DNA of 64,000 bases from Neisseria animaloris (GTDB lineage Bacteria > Pseudomonadota > Gammaproteobacteria > Burkholderiales > Neisseriaceae). The stretch covers positions 1,364,001 through 1,428,000 of the forward strand of contig NZ_LR134440.1 in NCBI RefSeq assembly GCF_900637855.1, written 5' to 3'. This document shows positions 47,835 through 56,923 of this stretch, one piece after another. The notes beneath the pieces were generated by a model that did no database searches, was not told the DNA's origin, and saw only the letters and a program-made list of their open reading frames with translations. The position numbers were made by a program, and so were the translations under genes. Numbering within the stretch: the stretch's first letter is position 1; each line of letters begins with the position of its first letter.

Positions 47835-49232
47835 TCAAATATTCTTACCCGCCAGCGCCTGCGGGGTCTTGTTGATGCTGCCTGCGCCCATAGTCAGTAA
47901 TACGTCGCCGTCTTTCAACACATTCAGCAGTGTTTCCGGCAAGGCGTTGACATCTTCGCAGTAAATCGGCTCGAGCTTGCCCAACACCCGTACGGCACGT
48001 GCCAATGCGCGGCTGTCGGCGGCTATAATCGGGTCTTCGCCGGCCGCATATACTTCGGTCAATACCAAAGTATCGACGGTATTCAGCACGCCCACGAAAT
48101 CTTCAAACAAATCGCGGGTACGGGTATAGCGGTGCGGTTGGAATGCCAACACCAAACGGTTGTTCGGATAAGCCCCGCGTGCGGCGGCCAACGTAGCGGC
48201 CATTTCTACCGGATGGTGGCCGTAATCGTCGATTAATGTGGCTTCTCCCCCGTTCGGCAACGCAATTTCACCATATTTTTGGAAACGGCGGCCTACGCCT
48301 TCAAAGCCCAACAAACCTTTCTGTATGGCCTCGACCGACGCGCCGACTTCCAATGCCACCCCGATGGCGGCAAGCGCGTTCAGCACATTGTGGCGGCCCG
48401 GCATGTTCAACACCACTTCGAACGGCTTGATGTCGTCTTGCTTCACATGCACGGTAAAACGCATCTGCGTGCCTTCCGTACACACATCGGTGGCATAAAT
48501 ATCGGCAGATTCATCCAACCCGTAAGTAGCGAAAGGTTTGCTGATACGCGGAATGATGGCGCGGACGTGCTCGCTGTCGATACACAAAAACGCCTTGCCG
48601 TAGAAAGGCATGCGGTGGATAAAGGTAACAAACGCCTGATACAGCTTCTCGACGCTGTGGTCGTAAGTATCCATATGGTCGGTGTCGATATTGGTAACCA
48701 CCGACATCACGGGCGTTAAATGCAGGAACGAAGCGTCGGATTCGTCGGCCTCGGCAACAAGGTATTCGCCGCGCCCCAACCGTGCGTTGGTGCCGGCGGC
48801 AGTCAGTTTGCCGCCGATAACGAAAGTCGGATCCATACCTGCTGCTGCCAGCACGGAAGCGGTAAGGCTGGTGGTAGTGGTTTTACCGTGCGTGCCGGCA
48901 ATGGCAATACCGTCGCGGAAGCGCATCAGCTCCGCCAACATCAGGGCGCGGGGAATCACGGGAATCTTGCGCTCTTGTGCGGCAACCACTTCGGGGTTGT
49001 CGGATTTCACGGCGGTAGACGTAACCACCACATCGGCATCGGCCACATGTTCGGCGGTATGGCCGGGATAAACTTGAACGCCCAAGCTGCTCAAATGCTG
49101 CGTTACTGCGCTTTGGGTCTGATCGGAACCGGATACTTTAAAACCCAGATTGTGCAAGACCTCGGCAATCCCGCTCATACCTGCACCGCCGATGCCCACA
49201 AAATGAATGTTGTTAACTCTGTTTTTCATCAT
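47835..49232 (-). CDS. murC: UDP-N-acetylmuramate--L-alanine ligase
   Basis: MurC adds L-Ala to UDP-MurNAc. The 465-residue Mur ligase has the UDP-binding loop [18 protein letters not shown], the P-loop [11 protein letters not shown], the central domain with [12 protein letters not shown] and a C-terminal domain with DDYGHHPVE. Two ATGs are adjacent at the start (49232). It follows murG across a 190-base gap with two DUS hairpins. Confidence 0.97.
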   Translation of the reverse strand: MMKNRVNNIHFVGIGGAGMSGIAEVLHNLGFKVSGSDQTQSAVTQHLSSLGVQVYPGHTAEHVADADVVVTSTAVKSDNPEVVAAQERKIPVIPRALMLAELMRFRDGIAIAGTHGKTTTTSLTASVLAAAGMDPTFVIGGKLTAAGTNARLGRGEYLVAEADESDASFLHLTPVMSVVTNIDTDHMDTYDHSVEKLYQAFVTFIHRMPFYGKAFLCIDSEHVRAIIPRISKPFATYGLDESADIYATDVCTEGTQMRFTVHVKQDDIKPFEVVLNMPGRHNVLNALAAIGVALEVGASVEAIQKGLLGFEGVGRRFQKYGEIALPNGGEATLIDDYGHHPVEMAATLAAARGAYPNNRLVLAFQPHRYTRTRDLFEDFVGVLNTVDTLVLTEVYAAGEDPIIAADSRALARAVRVLGKLEPIYCEDVNALPETLLNVLKDGDVLLTMGAGSINKTPQALAGKNI

Positions 49233-49383
49233 TTGGAATTATCCCGAAGCTCCGTTTCAGACGGCCTTCTCGGAGCCTGAAAAGCCATTATTTTAAAGGC
49301 CTGAAGCGATATACGCCATGATTTTAATGTAAAGGGCGTTTAACATTGAACGAAGCCGTCTGAAAGGCATGAAGCTCTCTTTA

Positions 49384-49419
49384 TTAAGACGGCCTCGGGT
49401 TCGAAACAGGCCGTCTTAA
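49384..49419 (-). terminator. DUS-like hairpin after murG
   Basis: TTAAGACGGCCT and AGGCCGTCTTAA face outward around 11 bases, directly after the murG stop. Another half-site (GAAGCCGTCTGAAA) lies at 49352. The pair could limit readthrough from murG into murC. Confidence 0.45.
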
Positions 49420-49423
49420 AACC

Positions 49424-50491
49424 TTACATGGTGGTGGCAATCGCCGTTACCGCCACATCATCCGCACTATACGGCATAGCAAGCGTGCGGGCGTTTTTCG
49501 CCCACTCCAAACAGCGCTCGCGGTTCAATGCCCATAACACTTCAGACAGTTTCTCGGCAGTCAGTTGTGATTGGGGCAGCAGCAAACCTGCATCGGCCTT
49601 CACCATAAAACGGGCATTGGCGGTTTGGTGGTCGTCTACCGCATGCGGATAAGGCACCAAGAAGGCACCGACTCCGGCTGCAGTCAACTCCGCAATCGTC
49701 AGCGCACCGGCACGGCAAATCACCAAATCGGCATCGCGGTAGGCAGATACCATATCGTCGATAAACTCCACGCACTCGGCCTCCACACCCAAAATGTCGT
49801 AATCGGCCTGTAATGTACCCAATTTATTGCGCCCCGCCTGATGGTAGATTTGCGGGCGTTCGCTTTCCAGCAGCAATGCCAATGCCTGCGGGACGACTCG
49901 ATTCAGCACGTCGGCACCCAAACTGCCGCCCATTACCAATATTTTCAGACGGCCTTCGCGACCGGCAAAACGCTCGGCAGGTTCGGGCAAAGCGGCAATA
50001 TCGGCCCGCACCGGATTGCCGACCAAACCGTCGGGATTATCAAATGCTTTGGGGAAAGCATACAGCACACGGCGCGCCCAGCGGGAAAGCTGCTTGTTTG
50101 CCAGCCCTGCTACGGCATTTTGTTCGTGAATCACAATCGGAATACCGGCCAGCTTCGCCGCCACGCCGCCCGGAAAAGTAACGAAACCGCCGAAACCGAC
50201 AACGCAATCCACGTGGTGTTTTCTGATGATTTGCAACGCATCCTGTATGGTTTTGAACAAAGTGAACGGCAACATCAGCTTACGTTTCCAACCGTTACCA
50301 CGTACTCCTTTAATCGCCAATGTTTCCATCGGAATATTATGCTGCGGCACAATGCGCGTTTCCATCGAATCTTCACTGCCCAGCCAAATCACACGATGTC
50401 CGTACTCCCGTAATGATTCGGCTACTGCCAATGCCGGAAAAATGTGGCCTCCCGTGCCCCCCGCCATCAGCATGAATGTTTTTCTTGCCAT
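49424..50491 (-). CDS. murG: UDP-N-acetylglucosamine--lipid I transferase
   Basis: MurG adds GlcNAc to lipid I, making lipid II on the inner face of the membrane. The 355-residue GT-B enzyme has MAGGTGGHIFPALAVAESL, VVGFGGFVTFPGGVAAKL, HEQNAVAGLANK, MGGSLGADVLNRVVP and CRAGALTIAELTAAGVGAFLVPYPHAVDDHQTANA, the nucleotide donor site. It starts 3 bases after ftsW. Confidence 0.97.
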   Translation of the reverse strand: MARKTFMLMAGGTGGHIFPALAVAESLREYGHRVIWLGSEDSMETRIVPQHNIPMETLAIKGVRGNGWKRKLMLPFTLFKTIQDALQIIRKHHVDCVVGFGGFVTFPGGVAAKLAGIPIVIHEQNAVAGLANKQLSRWARRVLYAFPKAFDNPDGLVGNPVRADIAALPEPAERFAGREGRLKILVMGGSLGADVLNRVVPQALALLLESERPQIYHQAGRNKLGTLQADYDILGVEAECVEFIDDMVSAYRDADLVICRAGALTIAELTAAGVGAFLVPYPHAVDDHQTANARFMVKADAGLLLPQSQLTAEKLSEVLWALNRERCLEWAKNARTLAMPYSADDVAVTAIATTM

Positions 50492-50494
50492 TTT

Positions 50495-51655
50495 TTATCC
50501 TTCTACTTTATAACCGCGCAGTTTTAAGCGGTTTTCATAATCTATCCTCAATAATAAAGCCATGCACACCAGCATAATAATCACTGCCGAGCCGCCGTAA
50601 GACATCAGCGGCAGCGTCAAACCTTTGGTCGGCAGCAAACCGATATTCACACCGATATTGAAAAAACTTTGAATACCCAGCCAGATACCGATACCTTTCG
50701 ACACATACGCCCCGAAATACAATTCCAGATCGCGCGCCTGCTTACCGATGGAAAACGCACGCCACACCAGCCATGCATAACAGAGAATCAGCACGAAAAT
50801 GCCGACAAAGCCGAATTCTTCGCCGATAACCGCCAAAATAAAGTCGGTATGCGCTTCGGGCAGGTAGAAGCGTTTTTCCAAACTCGCACCCAAACCCACG
50901 CCGAACCACTCGCCGCGGGCAATCGCCATCAGCGAATGGGTAAGCTGGTAACCCTTGCCGAGCGGGTCTTCCCACGGATTCAGGAACGCCGCCACCCGCG
51001 CCATACGGTACGGGGCAACGGCAATCAGCCCTATCATACTCGCCAAGCCGATACCGACCATCATCATGAACCAACGCCACGGCAGACCGGCCAGAAACAG
51101 CAGCCCCATCGCTACGGCAGTAACCACCACAAACGAACCGAAGTCCGGCTCCAACATAATCAAACCCAAACCGATGCCGACCGGTACGGCCGAGAAGCCG
51201 ACCTTTTTAAACTGCTTGAGGATTTCGGCACGGCGGGTAAAGAAGCTCGACAGATACAGAATCACCGCCATTTTAAAAATTTCGGTGGGCTGCAAGTTGA
51301 CCGGTCCCAGATGAATCCAGCGTTTCGCACCGTTAATCTCGCGCCCCACCACCAACACGGCCACCAATAAAATCAGACTGACCGACAATACCAGCGGTGT
51401 CATCTTTTTCCATCTGACCATCGGAATTTTGGCGGCGATCAAACCGAATAACGCCCCCGCACTTAAAAACATGGCTTGGCGGTTGAAGTAAAACCATTTA
51501 TCGCCTCCGTCGTGTGCGGCATAGGCAATTGATGCCGAGTAAATCATCATCAGGCTGAATGCCGCCATCAACACCACCATCCATAACAGGGACTGGTCGA
51601 TTTTATGGCCGTTGCGTAAGATTTTACGGTCGAGAATTTTGGATTCGGTAATCAT
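50495..51655 (-). CDS. ftsW: Septal peptidoglycan polymerase FtsW
   Basis: FtsW is the SEDS glycosyltransferase of the septum and works with PBP2 (FtsI). The 386-residue protein has ten helices and the SEDS signature near the C terminus NIGVNIGLLPTKGLTLPLMSYGGS, with AEHTDFI-like segment AHTDFILAVIGEEFGFVG. The N-terminal cytoplasmic tail (MITESKILDRKILRNGHKID) is normal. Confidence 0.96.
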   Translation of the reverse strand: MITESKILDRKILRNGHKIDQSLLWMVVLMAAFSLMMIYSASIAYAAHDGGDKWFYFNRQAMFLSAGALFGLIAAKIPMVRWKKMTPLVLSVSLILLVAVLVVGREINGAKRWIHLGPVNLQPTEIFKMAVILYLSSFFTRRAEILKQFKKVGFSAVPVGIGLGLIMLEPDFGSFVVVTAVAMGLLFLAGLPWRWFMMMVGIGLASMIGLIAVAPYRMARVAAFLNPWEDPLGKGYQLTHSLMAIARGEWFGVGLGASLEKRFYLPEAHTDFILAVIGEEFGFVGIFVLILCYAWLVWRAFSIGKQARDLELYFGAYVSKGIGIWLGIQSFFNIGVNIGLLPTKGLTLPLMSYGGSAVIIMLVCMALLLRIDYENRLKLRGYKVEG

Positions 51656-51690
51656 ATTTCTGGTTTTGGATATATTTCTGTTGCTTCATG

Positions 51691-51726
51691 TTTTCAGACG
51701 GCCCCGTCAAGTAGGCCGTCTGAAAA
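51691..51726 (-). terminator. Inside-out DUS hairpin upstream of ftsW
   Basis: TTTTCAGACGGCC and GGCCGTCTGAAAA surround 10 bases, in the 5' region of ftsW and at the end of the L,D-transpeptidase remnant. Confidence 0.5.
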
Positions 51727-52257
51727 AACTTACAGGTTAAATTGGATTTAATATTGATTTCAGCGTTATGTGTACCGCTTCGGTAAAGTTTGTCAATTTC
51801 TTCATCGGTAACAGCGTTACGGCTGTCTACCCAATCACAGCAATGTCGAGGGCCGATAACAACCCGGCGGCAGGCCGTAGATTTTCATCAGTCCCCCGAT
51901 GGTTTGCCTTGCAAGGCAGCGGAAGGTTACATTTGTTAATCCGGTAAATGCCTTCGGGCGTTTTACCGCCTTCAAACCTCTTACAGCCGACGGAATTGAA
52001 ACCCGACGATACCGGATAGATTTTCATCAATCGGCCGTCATGATACGCCATCTCTAGCGTTTTTCTTGATAAACCACCGATCGGTCTATCACGGCTTCAG
52101 GCGGCAGCGGTTTGCTGCTAACCGCTTCGGGTTTGGATTCCGCCGCGCCTTCCGATACCTCCGGCGGTTTCAGCAAAAACAGTGCTGCATCGAGCACCGC
52201 GGCCAACAGGCATATCGTAGCGAAGAGGCGGCGTTGCCATTTTTTATGTCGGTTCAT
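51727..52257 (-). pseudogene. Broken L,D-transpeptidase (YkuD) gene
   Basis: Three fragments in different frames read together as one YkuD protein. 52257-52054: a membrane anchor (MNRHKKWQRRLFATICLLAA), Pro-rich linker and VIDRSVVYQEKR, then a TAG. From 52051: AYHDGRLMKIYPVSSGFNSVGCKRFEGGKTPEGIYRINK, the start of the catalytic domain. 51840-51730: DWVDSRNAVTDEEIDKLYR, matching the family's DWT-x-GCIAVTN-x-E-ID-x-LY, but with GCI replaced so the catalytic cysteine is lost. The middle of the domain with the HG motif is missing. This gene would have made 3-3 crosslinks or attached proteins to peptidoglycan. It sits between ftsW and murD. Confidence 0.72.
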
Positions 52258-52267
52258 ATTCTGCTCA

Positions 52268-52320
52268 AAGCCGTCTGAAAAATAAAATTCGGTTTCACAG
52301 TGATGCTTTTCAGACGGCTT
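52268..52320 (-). terminator. DUS inverted repeat after murD
   Basis: AAGCCGTCTGAAAA and TTTTCAGACGGCTT face each other across 25 bases, 3 bases past the murD stop. Confidence 0.6.
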
Positions 52321-52322
52321 GA

Positions 52323-53660
52323 CTACAACGCCTCAAACGCCTCAACAAACACCTGCGCCCGATGCGCATAGCCTTTGAACATATCGAAGCTCGCGCAAGC
52401 CGGGCTGAGTAAAACGATGTCGCCGCTGTGCGCCAGCTTGTAGGCCGTCTGAACGGCTTCTTCCAGCGATGCGCAGTCAATCAAGTCCACACCGCAGCCT
52501 GTTAAATCGCGGCGGATAAGCGGCGCATCTTCACCGATCAGCAGCACGGCGCGGGCTTTGTTGTGCAGCGCGGCACGCAGGGGCGTAAAGTCCTGCCCTT
52601 TGCCCTGCCCGCCCGCAATCAACACCAGTGGGCTTTGCAAACCGGCAATGGCGGCGGCGGTGGCACCGACATTGGTGCCTTTGCTGTCGTCGATAAACGT
52701 GATGCCGTTTTTCTCGCCGACTTTTTCCACGCGGTGCGGCAAGCCTTTAAAGGTTTGAATGTGTTGCAGCAATTCGGTTCGCGGCAGGCCGATAGCTTCG
52801 CACAAAGCCAAAGCCGCCAACCCGTTTGCCGCGTTGTGCAAGCCTTGCAGGGGAATGGCGGCGGTGTCCAACAAATCGTTTGCACCGGCTTTCAGACGGC
52901 CTGCCTGAACATCCGCCCAATAATCGGCCTGCCCTTCCAACGAAAACCATTTGATGTCGCGGTTCGGGCGTTTCATGGCACGGCACATCGCGTCGTCGGC
53001 ATTGAGCACCTGCACGCCGTTGCCGCGGAAGATTTTGTCTTTGGCGTGAGCATAGTCGAGCAGGTCGTCGTAGCGGTCGAGATGATCTTCGGAAATATTC
53101 AGCACCACCGCAGCATCAGCGGCAAGATGGTCGGTATTTTCAAGCTGGAAGCTAGATAACTCGAGCACCCACACGTCCGCCGCTTTACCGCCGCGCTGCA
53201 TATAGGCTTCCAACACGGGTGTGCCGATATTGCCCGCCACCACGGTGCCCAGCCCGCATTTTTCGCACAAATAACCGACCAAACTGGTTACGGTGGTTTT
53301 GCCGTTGCTGCCGGTGATGGCGATGATTTTGTCGCTTTTGCCTTTCAACTCGTGCGCCAGAATTTCCACGTCGCCCAACACCACGCCGCCGCTTTGTTTG
53401 AACGCCTCGATTTCGGGCGTACGCTCACTGATGCCGGGGCTGAGGGCAAGAATATCAAAGCCGTGTACCAAAGCATCGTTCAGACGGCCTGTATAGCAGC
53501 TTAAGCCGTTAAACCGCTGCTTCAATTCCGCCTCGCGTTCGGTTTTCAGACAGGCATCATAAGCCACCACCTGCGCGCCCTGCCGCTGCAAAAACGCAAT
53601 CATCGAAACACCCGTGCCGCCCAAGCCGGCGACTAGGATTTTTTTGTTTTGCCAGTTCAT
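52323..53660 (-). CDS. murD: UDP-N-acetylmuramoyl-L-alanine--D-glutamate ligase
   Basis: MurD adds D-Glu to the wall precursor. The 445-residue ligase has [29 protein letters not shown], the P-loop [28 protein letters not shown] and the C-terminal [11 protein letters not shown] and [22 protein letters not shown]. Start at the ATG 53660 (MNWQNKK), because the frame's upstream codon TTG has no RBS. AT-rich cargo genes begin directly upstream of it. Confidence 0.96.
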   Translation of the reverse strand: MNWQNKKILVAGLGGTGVSMIAFLQRQGAQVVAYDACLKTEREAELKQRFNGLSCYTGRLNDALVHGFDILALSPGISERTPEIEAFKQSGGVVLGDVEILAHELKGKSDKIIAITGSNGKTTVTSLVGYLCEKCGLGTVVAGNIGTPVLEAYMQRGGKAADVWVLELSSFQLENTDHLAADAAVVLNISEDHLDRYDDLLDYAHAKDKIFRGNGVQVLNADDAMCRAMKRPNRDIKWFSLEGQADYWADVQAGRLKAGANDLLDTAAIPLQGLHNAANGLAALALCEAIGLPRTELLQHIQTFKGLPHRVEKVGEKNGITFIDDSKGTNVGATAAAIAGLQSPLVLIAGGQGKGQDFTPLRAALHNKARAVLLIGEDAPLIRRDLTGCGVDLIDCASLEEAVQTAYKLAHSGDIVLLSPACASFDMFKGYAHRAQVFVEAFEAL

Positions 53661-53701
53661 TTTTATCTTCAAATATTCAATAACTTGAAAAATTTTTAAA
53701 T

Positions 53702-54202
53702 TTAATAATCCTCATATACTGATAAATTACCAGTTCTCCAATGTTTGCCATCCCAAGATAAAACATCAGGTAATTCACGATAAATATTCATTTGATTTTT
53801 TCGAGGAGAACCATCTTTTTTAAACCAATAATTGATTACAGTTGTTGACTTCGGCAACAAAACTTTTTTTCTATTATTTAAATTAGGCTGCCAAAAATAA
53901 ATAATTAATTTTTCTGCCATTTCTAAGAAATGTTTAGTTGCATTAGGAACCAGTAGTTCTCCTAACCAAAACTCCTGCTCACGGTTAATTTCCCAAATTT
54001 TATGATGTTTCTTTAAACGATTAAAAAAACTACCCTCAGTGATTCCGCAATATTGAATAAAGCTATCTTCTCGTTGATACTTAACTTTCCCAGATGCCAA
54101 ATAAAGACCATTACCCTTATCTTTTAAAGCCTCTATTTCACTATAGTTATATGGTCCTTGCCATTTGATAATAATAGTATTGTGGTCGTGTACATCAGAC
54201 AT
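53702..54202 (-). CDS. AT-rich GIY-YIG-like protein
   Basis: The 166-residue protein has a pattern that fits the GIY-YIG endonuclease fold: GLY at 32-34, YCG at 51-53, an Arg at 62 in FNRLKKHH, Glu97 in [16 protein letters not shown] with the P-x-x-N motif, in the right order. The gap between GLY and YCG (about 18 residues) is longer than usual. Function would be DNA cleavage or repair, or a selfish or defence role, but I cannot prove catalysis. It is clearly AT-rich compared with murD and the globin gene beside it, so it is probably acquired. RBS GGGAG is good. Confidence 0.55.
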   Translation of the reverse strand: MSDVHDHNTIIIKWQGPYNYSEIEALKDKGNGLYLASGKVKYQREDSFIQYCGITEGSFFNRLKKHHKIWEINREQEFWLGELLVPNATKHFLEMAEKLIIYFWQPNLNNRKKVLLPKSTTVINYWFKKDGSPRKNQMNIYRELPDVLSWDGKHWRTGNLSVYEDY

Positions 54203-54281
54203 TATTTAAATCTCCCTTTGATCATTTAAATCTAAATGCTTAACTTAAAAAAACTTGCTTCTAAATGTTTATTCCATTTTT

Positions 54282-54779
54282 TCAGACGGCCTCAAAAAAT
54301 CCTGCCACCCCAAATACCTTCAACACCGCTACCAACTCCGCCAGCCTATCTTCAGGATTCCCCGCCATCGGCGGCATGGGCGGGGCGTATTCCGGTTCGT
54401 TTTGATTGCGCATCCAGTCGGCCAACACAAACAGGCGCAGCAGCAGCGGTTGTGCCCATTCGGGTTTGACCGACAATTCCTTCAAGGCTTGGGCGAAACA
54501 GGCGATCCATTGGTTGCGCGTGTTCATGCTTACGGCAAAAGGAAAATGCCGCTGGCGCAAGCGCGGATGGCCGTTCGCCTGTTCGTACAGCAGCGGGCCG
54601 CCGAGCCAGCCGCTTAAAAATTGAAACAGTCGTTCGCGGGCATAATCCAGCGTTTCGCCGTGTTGTTCACGCAGTTCGGTGTATTGCGGCTCCAAGTCCA
54701 TCAAATCATAGAAGCGGTCGGTCAATTCCTGCACGCCCGCTTCGCCGCCCAATAAGTTGTAGAGGGTTTGTTGTGTCAT
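54282..54779 (-). CDS. Group II truncated hemoglobin (YjbI-like)
   Basis: The 165-residue protein has the group II globin core: YNLLGGEAGVQELTDRFYDLMDLEPQYTELREQH, the LFQFLSGWLGGPLLY segment, and GHPRLRQRHFPFAVS with the proximal histidine, followed by R-x-QW-x-x-CFAQAL. A C-terminal extension of about 40 residues follows the usual 125. Such globins bind oxygen or NO and protect against nitrosative stress. Its location inside the dcw cluster is uncommon; base composition is close to the cluster average, unlike its GIY-YIG neighbour. Confidence 0.85.
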   Translation of the reverse strand: MTQQTLYNLLGGEAGVQELTDRFYDLMDLEPQYTELREQHGETLDYARERLFQFLSGWLGGPLLYEQANGHPRLRQRHFPFAVSMNTRNQWIACFAQALKELSVKPEWAQPLLLRLFVLADWMRNQNEPEYAPPMPPMAGNPEDRLAELVAVLKVFGVAGFFEAV

Positions 54780-54795
54780 ATTTTTTCAGACGGCC

Positions 54796-55878
54796 TCAAC
54801 GCACCTTCAGCGTACTCAAACCAATCAACACCAACACGATGGTAATAATCCAAAAGCGCACCACCACCTGCGTTTCTTTCCAGCCTTTTTGTTCGTAATG
54901 GTGGTGAATCGGTGCCATCAGGAAAATGCGTTTTTTCGTGCGTTTGTACCAGCTCACTTGCAGCATCACCGAAATGGCTTCCACCACAAACAGGCCGCCC
55001 ATAATCACCAGCACGAACTCTTGGCGGATAATCACGGCCACGGTGCCGAGTGCCGCGCCCAAAGCCAGCGCACCCACGTCGCCCATAAACACTTGCGCGG
55101 GGTAGGCGTTGAACCACAAAAAGCCCAAACATGCGCCGCACATGGCCGCGCAGAAAATCACCACTTCGTTCGCGCCTGCCACATACGGCTGCTGCAAATA
55201 GGCGGCAAATTCGGAGTGGCCGCTGGCGTAGGCAAAAATCGCCAAACCGCCCGCCACCAGCACCACGGGGAAAGCGGCCAAGCCGTCCAAGCCGTCGGTA
55301 AGGTTCACGGCGTTGGACGTGCCGACGATGGTGAGATAAGCCAACACCACAAAGCCGATCACGCCCAGCGGCAAGGCGACTTGTTTGAAGAAAGGCACAA
55401 TCAGAATATTGTTGGCCGAATTTTGTGCCACATAAAACAGCAGCAAACCCGCCGCCAATGCTACGCCCGACTGCCACACCATTTTGAACCGTGCCGACAC
55501 GCCGTTCGGGTCTTTATAAACCACCTTACGCCAGTCGTCGTAAAAACCCAGCGCACCGGTAGCCAGCAGCACCATCAATAAAATCCAAATATACAGATTG
55601 CCCAAATTACCCCACAGCAAGGTCGACACGGTAATCGCCGTCAGAATCAGCGAACCGCCCATCGTAGGCGTGCCGGTTTTAATCAGATGGGTTTGCGGCC
55701 CGTCGTGGCGCACGGCCTGCCCGACTTTCAGTTCGGTGAGCTTGCGGATGGTCCACGGGCCGAGCAATAGCGAGAATGCCAATGCGGTTAATGCCGCCAT
55801 CACGGCGCGGAATGTAGTGTATTGGAAAATATTCAGCGCAGAAATCCAGTCGCTGAAGTGGGCTAGCCATAAAAGCAT
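54796..55878 (-). CDS. mraY: Phospho-N-acetylmuramoyl-pentapeptide transferase
   Basis: MraY transfers the MurNAc-pentapeptide to undecaprenyl phosphate, making lipid I. The 360-residue protein has ten helices, the substrate motif [13 protein letters not shown] at [36 protein letters not shown] and the [15 protein letters not shown] loop. It accepts MurF product and the UppS-made carrier. Sequence matches a normal full-length enzyme. Confidence 0.97.
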   Translation of the reverse strand: MLLWLAHFSDWISALNIFQYTTFRAVMAALTALAFSLLLGPWTIRKLTELKVGQAVRHDGPQTHLIKTGTPTMGGSLILTAITVSTLLWGNLGNLYIWILLMVLLATGALGFYDDWRKVVYKDPNGVSARFKMVWQSGVALAAGLLLFYVAQNSANNILIVPFFKQVALPLGVIGFVVLAYLTIVGTSNAVNLTDGLDGLAAFPVVLVAGGLAIFAYASGHSEFAAYLQQPYVAGANEVVIFCAAMCGACLGFLWFNAYPAQVFMGDVGALALGAALGTVAVIIRQEFVLVIMGGLFVVEAISVMLQVSWYKRTKKRIFLMAPIHHHYEQKGWKETQVVVRFWIITIVLVLIGLSTLKVR

Positions 55879-55966
55879 GGAAGTATTTCCTTTTTATTTG
55901 TGTTTTTATTCATCAGGCCGTCTGAAAAGGCTTCAAACATGATCGAATCCGTTTACAGCAGGCATT

Positions 55967-56137
55967 TTATTGATCGGTTTTATGTTCAATCACGCATATC
56001 GGATAACCGCCGGGCTGCTTGCCGCCGCCCAAATCCAGGCATAAATCATCATAAACATAGGCTTGGAATTTCATGCCTGCGTAAAAAGCGGCCACCAGAG
56101 CGGCGAGGAAAATAATGGTTTTGAGTATTTTGTTCAT
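55967..56137 (-). CDS. Small membrane-anchored protein, 56 residues
   Basis: The frame from ATG 56137 encodes MNKILKTIIFLAALVAAFYA as a membrane helix, then GMKFQAYVYDDLCLDLGGGK and a short Cys-containing tail (GGYPICVIEHKTDQ). The two cysteines could form a disulfide outside the membrane. No strong RBS is visible. The GGGK-x-PGGYPICV pattern looks conserved and not random. It lies between mraY and the lipoprotein of the toxin-like pair. Function unknown. Confidence 0.55.
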   Translation of the reverse strand: MNKILKTIIFLAALVAAFYAGMKFQAYVYDDLCLDLGGGKQPGGYPICVIEHKTDQ

Positions 56138-56161
56138 ATTTAAGATTTTGAATTTAATTAC

Positions 56162-56428
56162 CTATTCATCCAAAGGCATAAAAGCTTCATCTTCGATAAT
56201 CAGCCCTGTTAAACCGTTTTCACAACGGATTTCGACAAACCGATCGGTTTTTCCATATTTTTCATTACCTAAAAAACAGATACTTCCTTTGGGAATAACA
56301 AAATCCACAAGGCTGTAAGCCGCATCTGTACTGTTATATCCATGTACGTCTCTTAACGCTTTTACTTTGATTTCTTGTGAATGGCACGCACCCAACAGGA
56401 AAAATATCATGCAAAAATATTTTTTCAT
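56162..56428 (-). CDS. AT-rich lipoprotein, candidate immunity protein
   Basis: The 88-residue protein has a short lipoprotein signal (MKKYFCMIFFLLGAC, lipobox LGAC) and a mature domain with a possible SH3-like pattern (VDFVIPKGSICFLGNEKYGKTDRFVEIRCENGLTGLI). Its ATG overlaps the stop of the upstream papain-like gene by 4 bases (ATGA), so the two are coupled. A periplasmic or membrane-anchored small partner directly behind a putative cell-wall amidase or peptidase is the layout of an immunity gene. That role is inferred from context only. Confidence 0.5.
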   Translation of the reverse strand: MKKYFCMIFFLLGACHSQEIKVKALRDVHGYNSTDAAYSLVDFVIPKGSICFLGNEKYGKTDRFVEIRCENGLTGLIIEDEAFMPLDE

Positions 56429-56868
56429 TTTTTAGGATAAATCCTTCTTTTAATTACTCGAGGAGATTTATTTAAGCCATCCATTATGTCTGAAGGAGAA
56501 AGCATTCCACCTAAGCTCCAACGAGGATCCACTATAAGAATATCGGTTACACCAAATACATTTGCCATAGCAGAAGAACAACTATTATTAATCAAATTGT
56601 ATGGTTTATTATCTTTTCTCTGCTTTTGTATCTCTCTTAAAATTGCATTTTTCTCTTCCTTAGTAGCAGCCAAAGTATAGCCCCAAGTATCTCTATGCAT
56701 TCTTGATTGTTGCCTAAGTACATAGTTTACCTTGTGGTCGACATCCCAAGCTCTGACCGCTCTTCCATAAACAGTTCCGTCAATATCAACTGCAACATGT
56801 CCAAATTGAGAACCCATATGCCGCAAACTTGAATCACTAACTAAGATTTTCGACAGTTTCTTCCACAA
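56425..56868 (-). CDS. Papain-fold toxin-like domain (orphan module)
   Basis: The 147-residue protein has a His-then-Cys order typical of circularly permuted NlpC/P60 (LRAT-like) domains: FGHVAVDIDGTVYGRA with His24, and PYNLINNSCSSAMANVFG with Cys97. These domains serve as peptidoglycan hydrolases or as toxin tips of polymorphic toxins. The frame has only a TTG start (56868) without RBS, is open 17 codons further upstream with no ATG, and begins abruptly, as expected of a toxin tip lost from a larger protein. It is AT-rich and followed by an overlapping lipoprotein. A chromosomal MafB-type or Rhs-type origin is possible. Confidence 0.5.
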   Translation of the reverse strand: MWKKLSKILVSDSSLRHMGSQFGHVAVDIDGTVYGRAVRAWDVDHKVNYVLRQQSRMHRDTWGYTLAATKEEKNAILREIQKQRKDNKPYNLINNSCSSAMANVFGVTDILIVDPRWSLGGMLSPSDIMDGLNKSPRVIKRRIYPKK

Positions 56869-56923
56869 AACACTCCATGCGTAAATATAATCAAAGTGAT
56901 AAATAACTAAAATTGCTTACTTC

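Noticed and set aside
51827..52051. Independent 74-codon gene
   Set aside because: It is the middle fragment of the decayed L,D-transpeptidase, not a separate gene.
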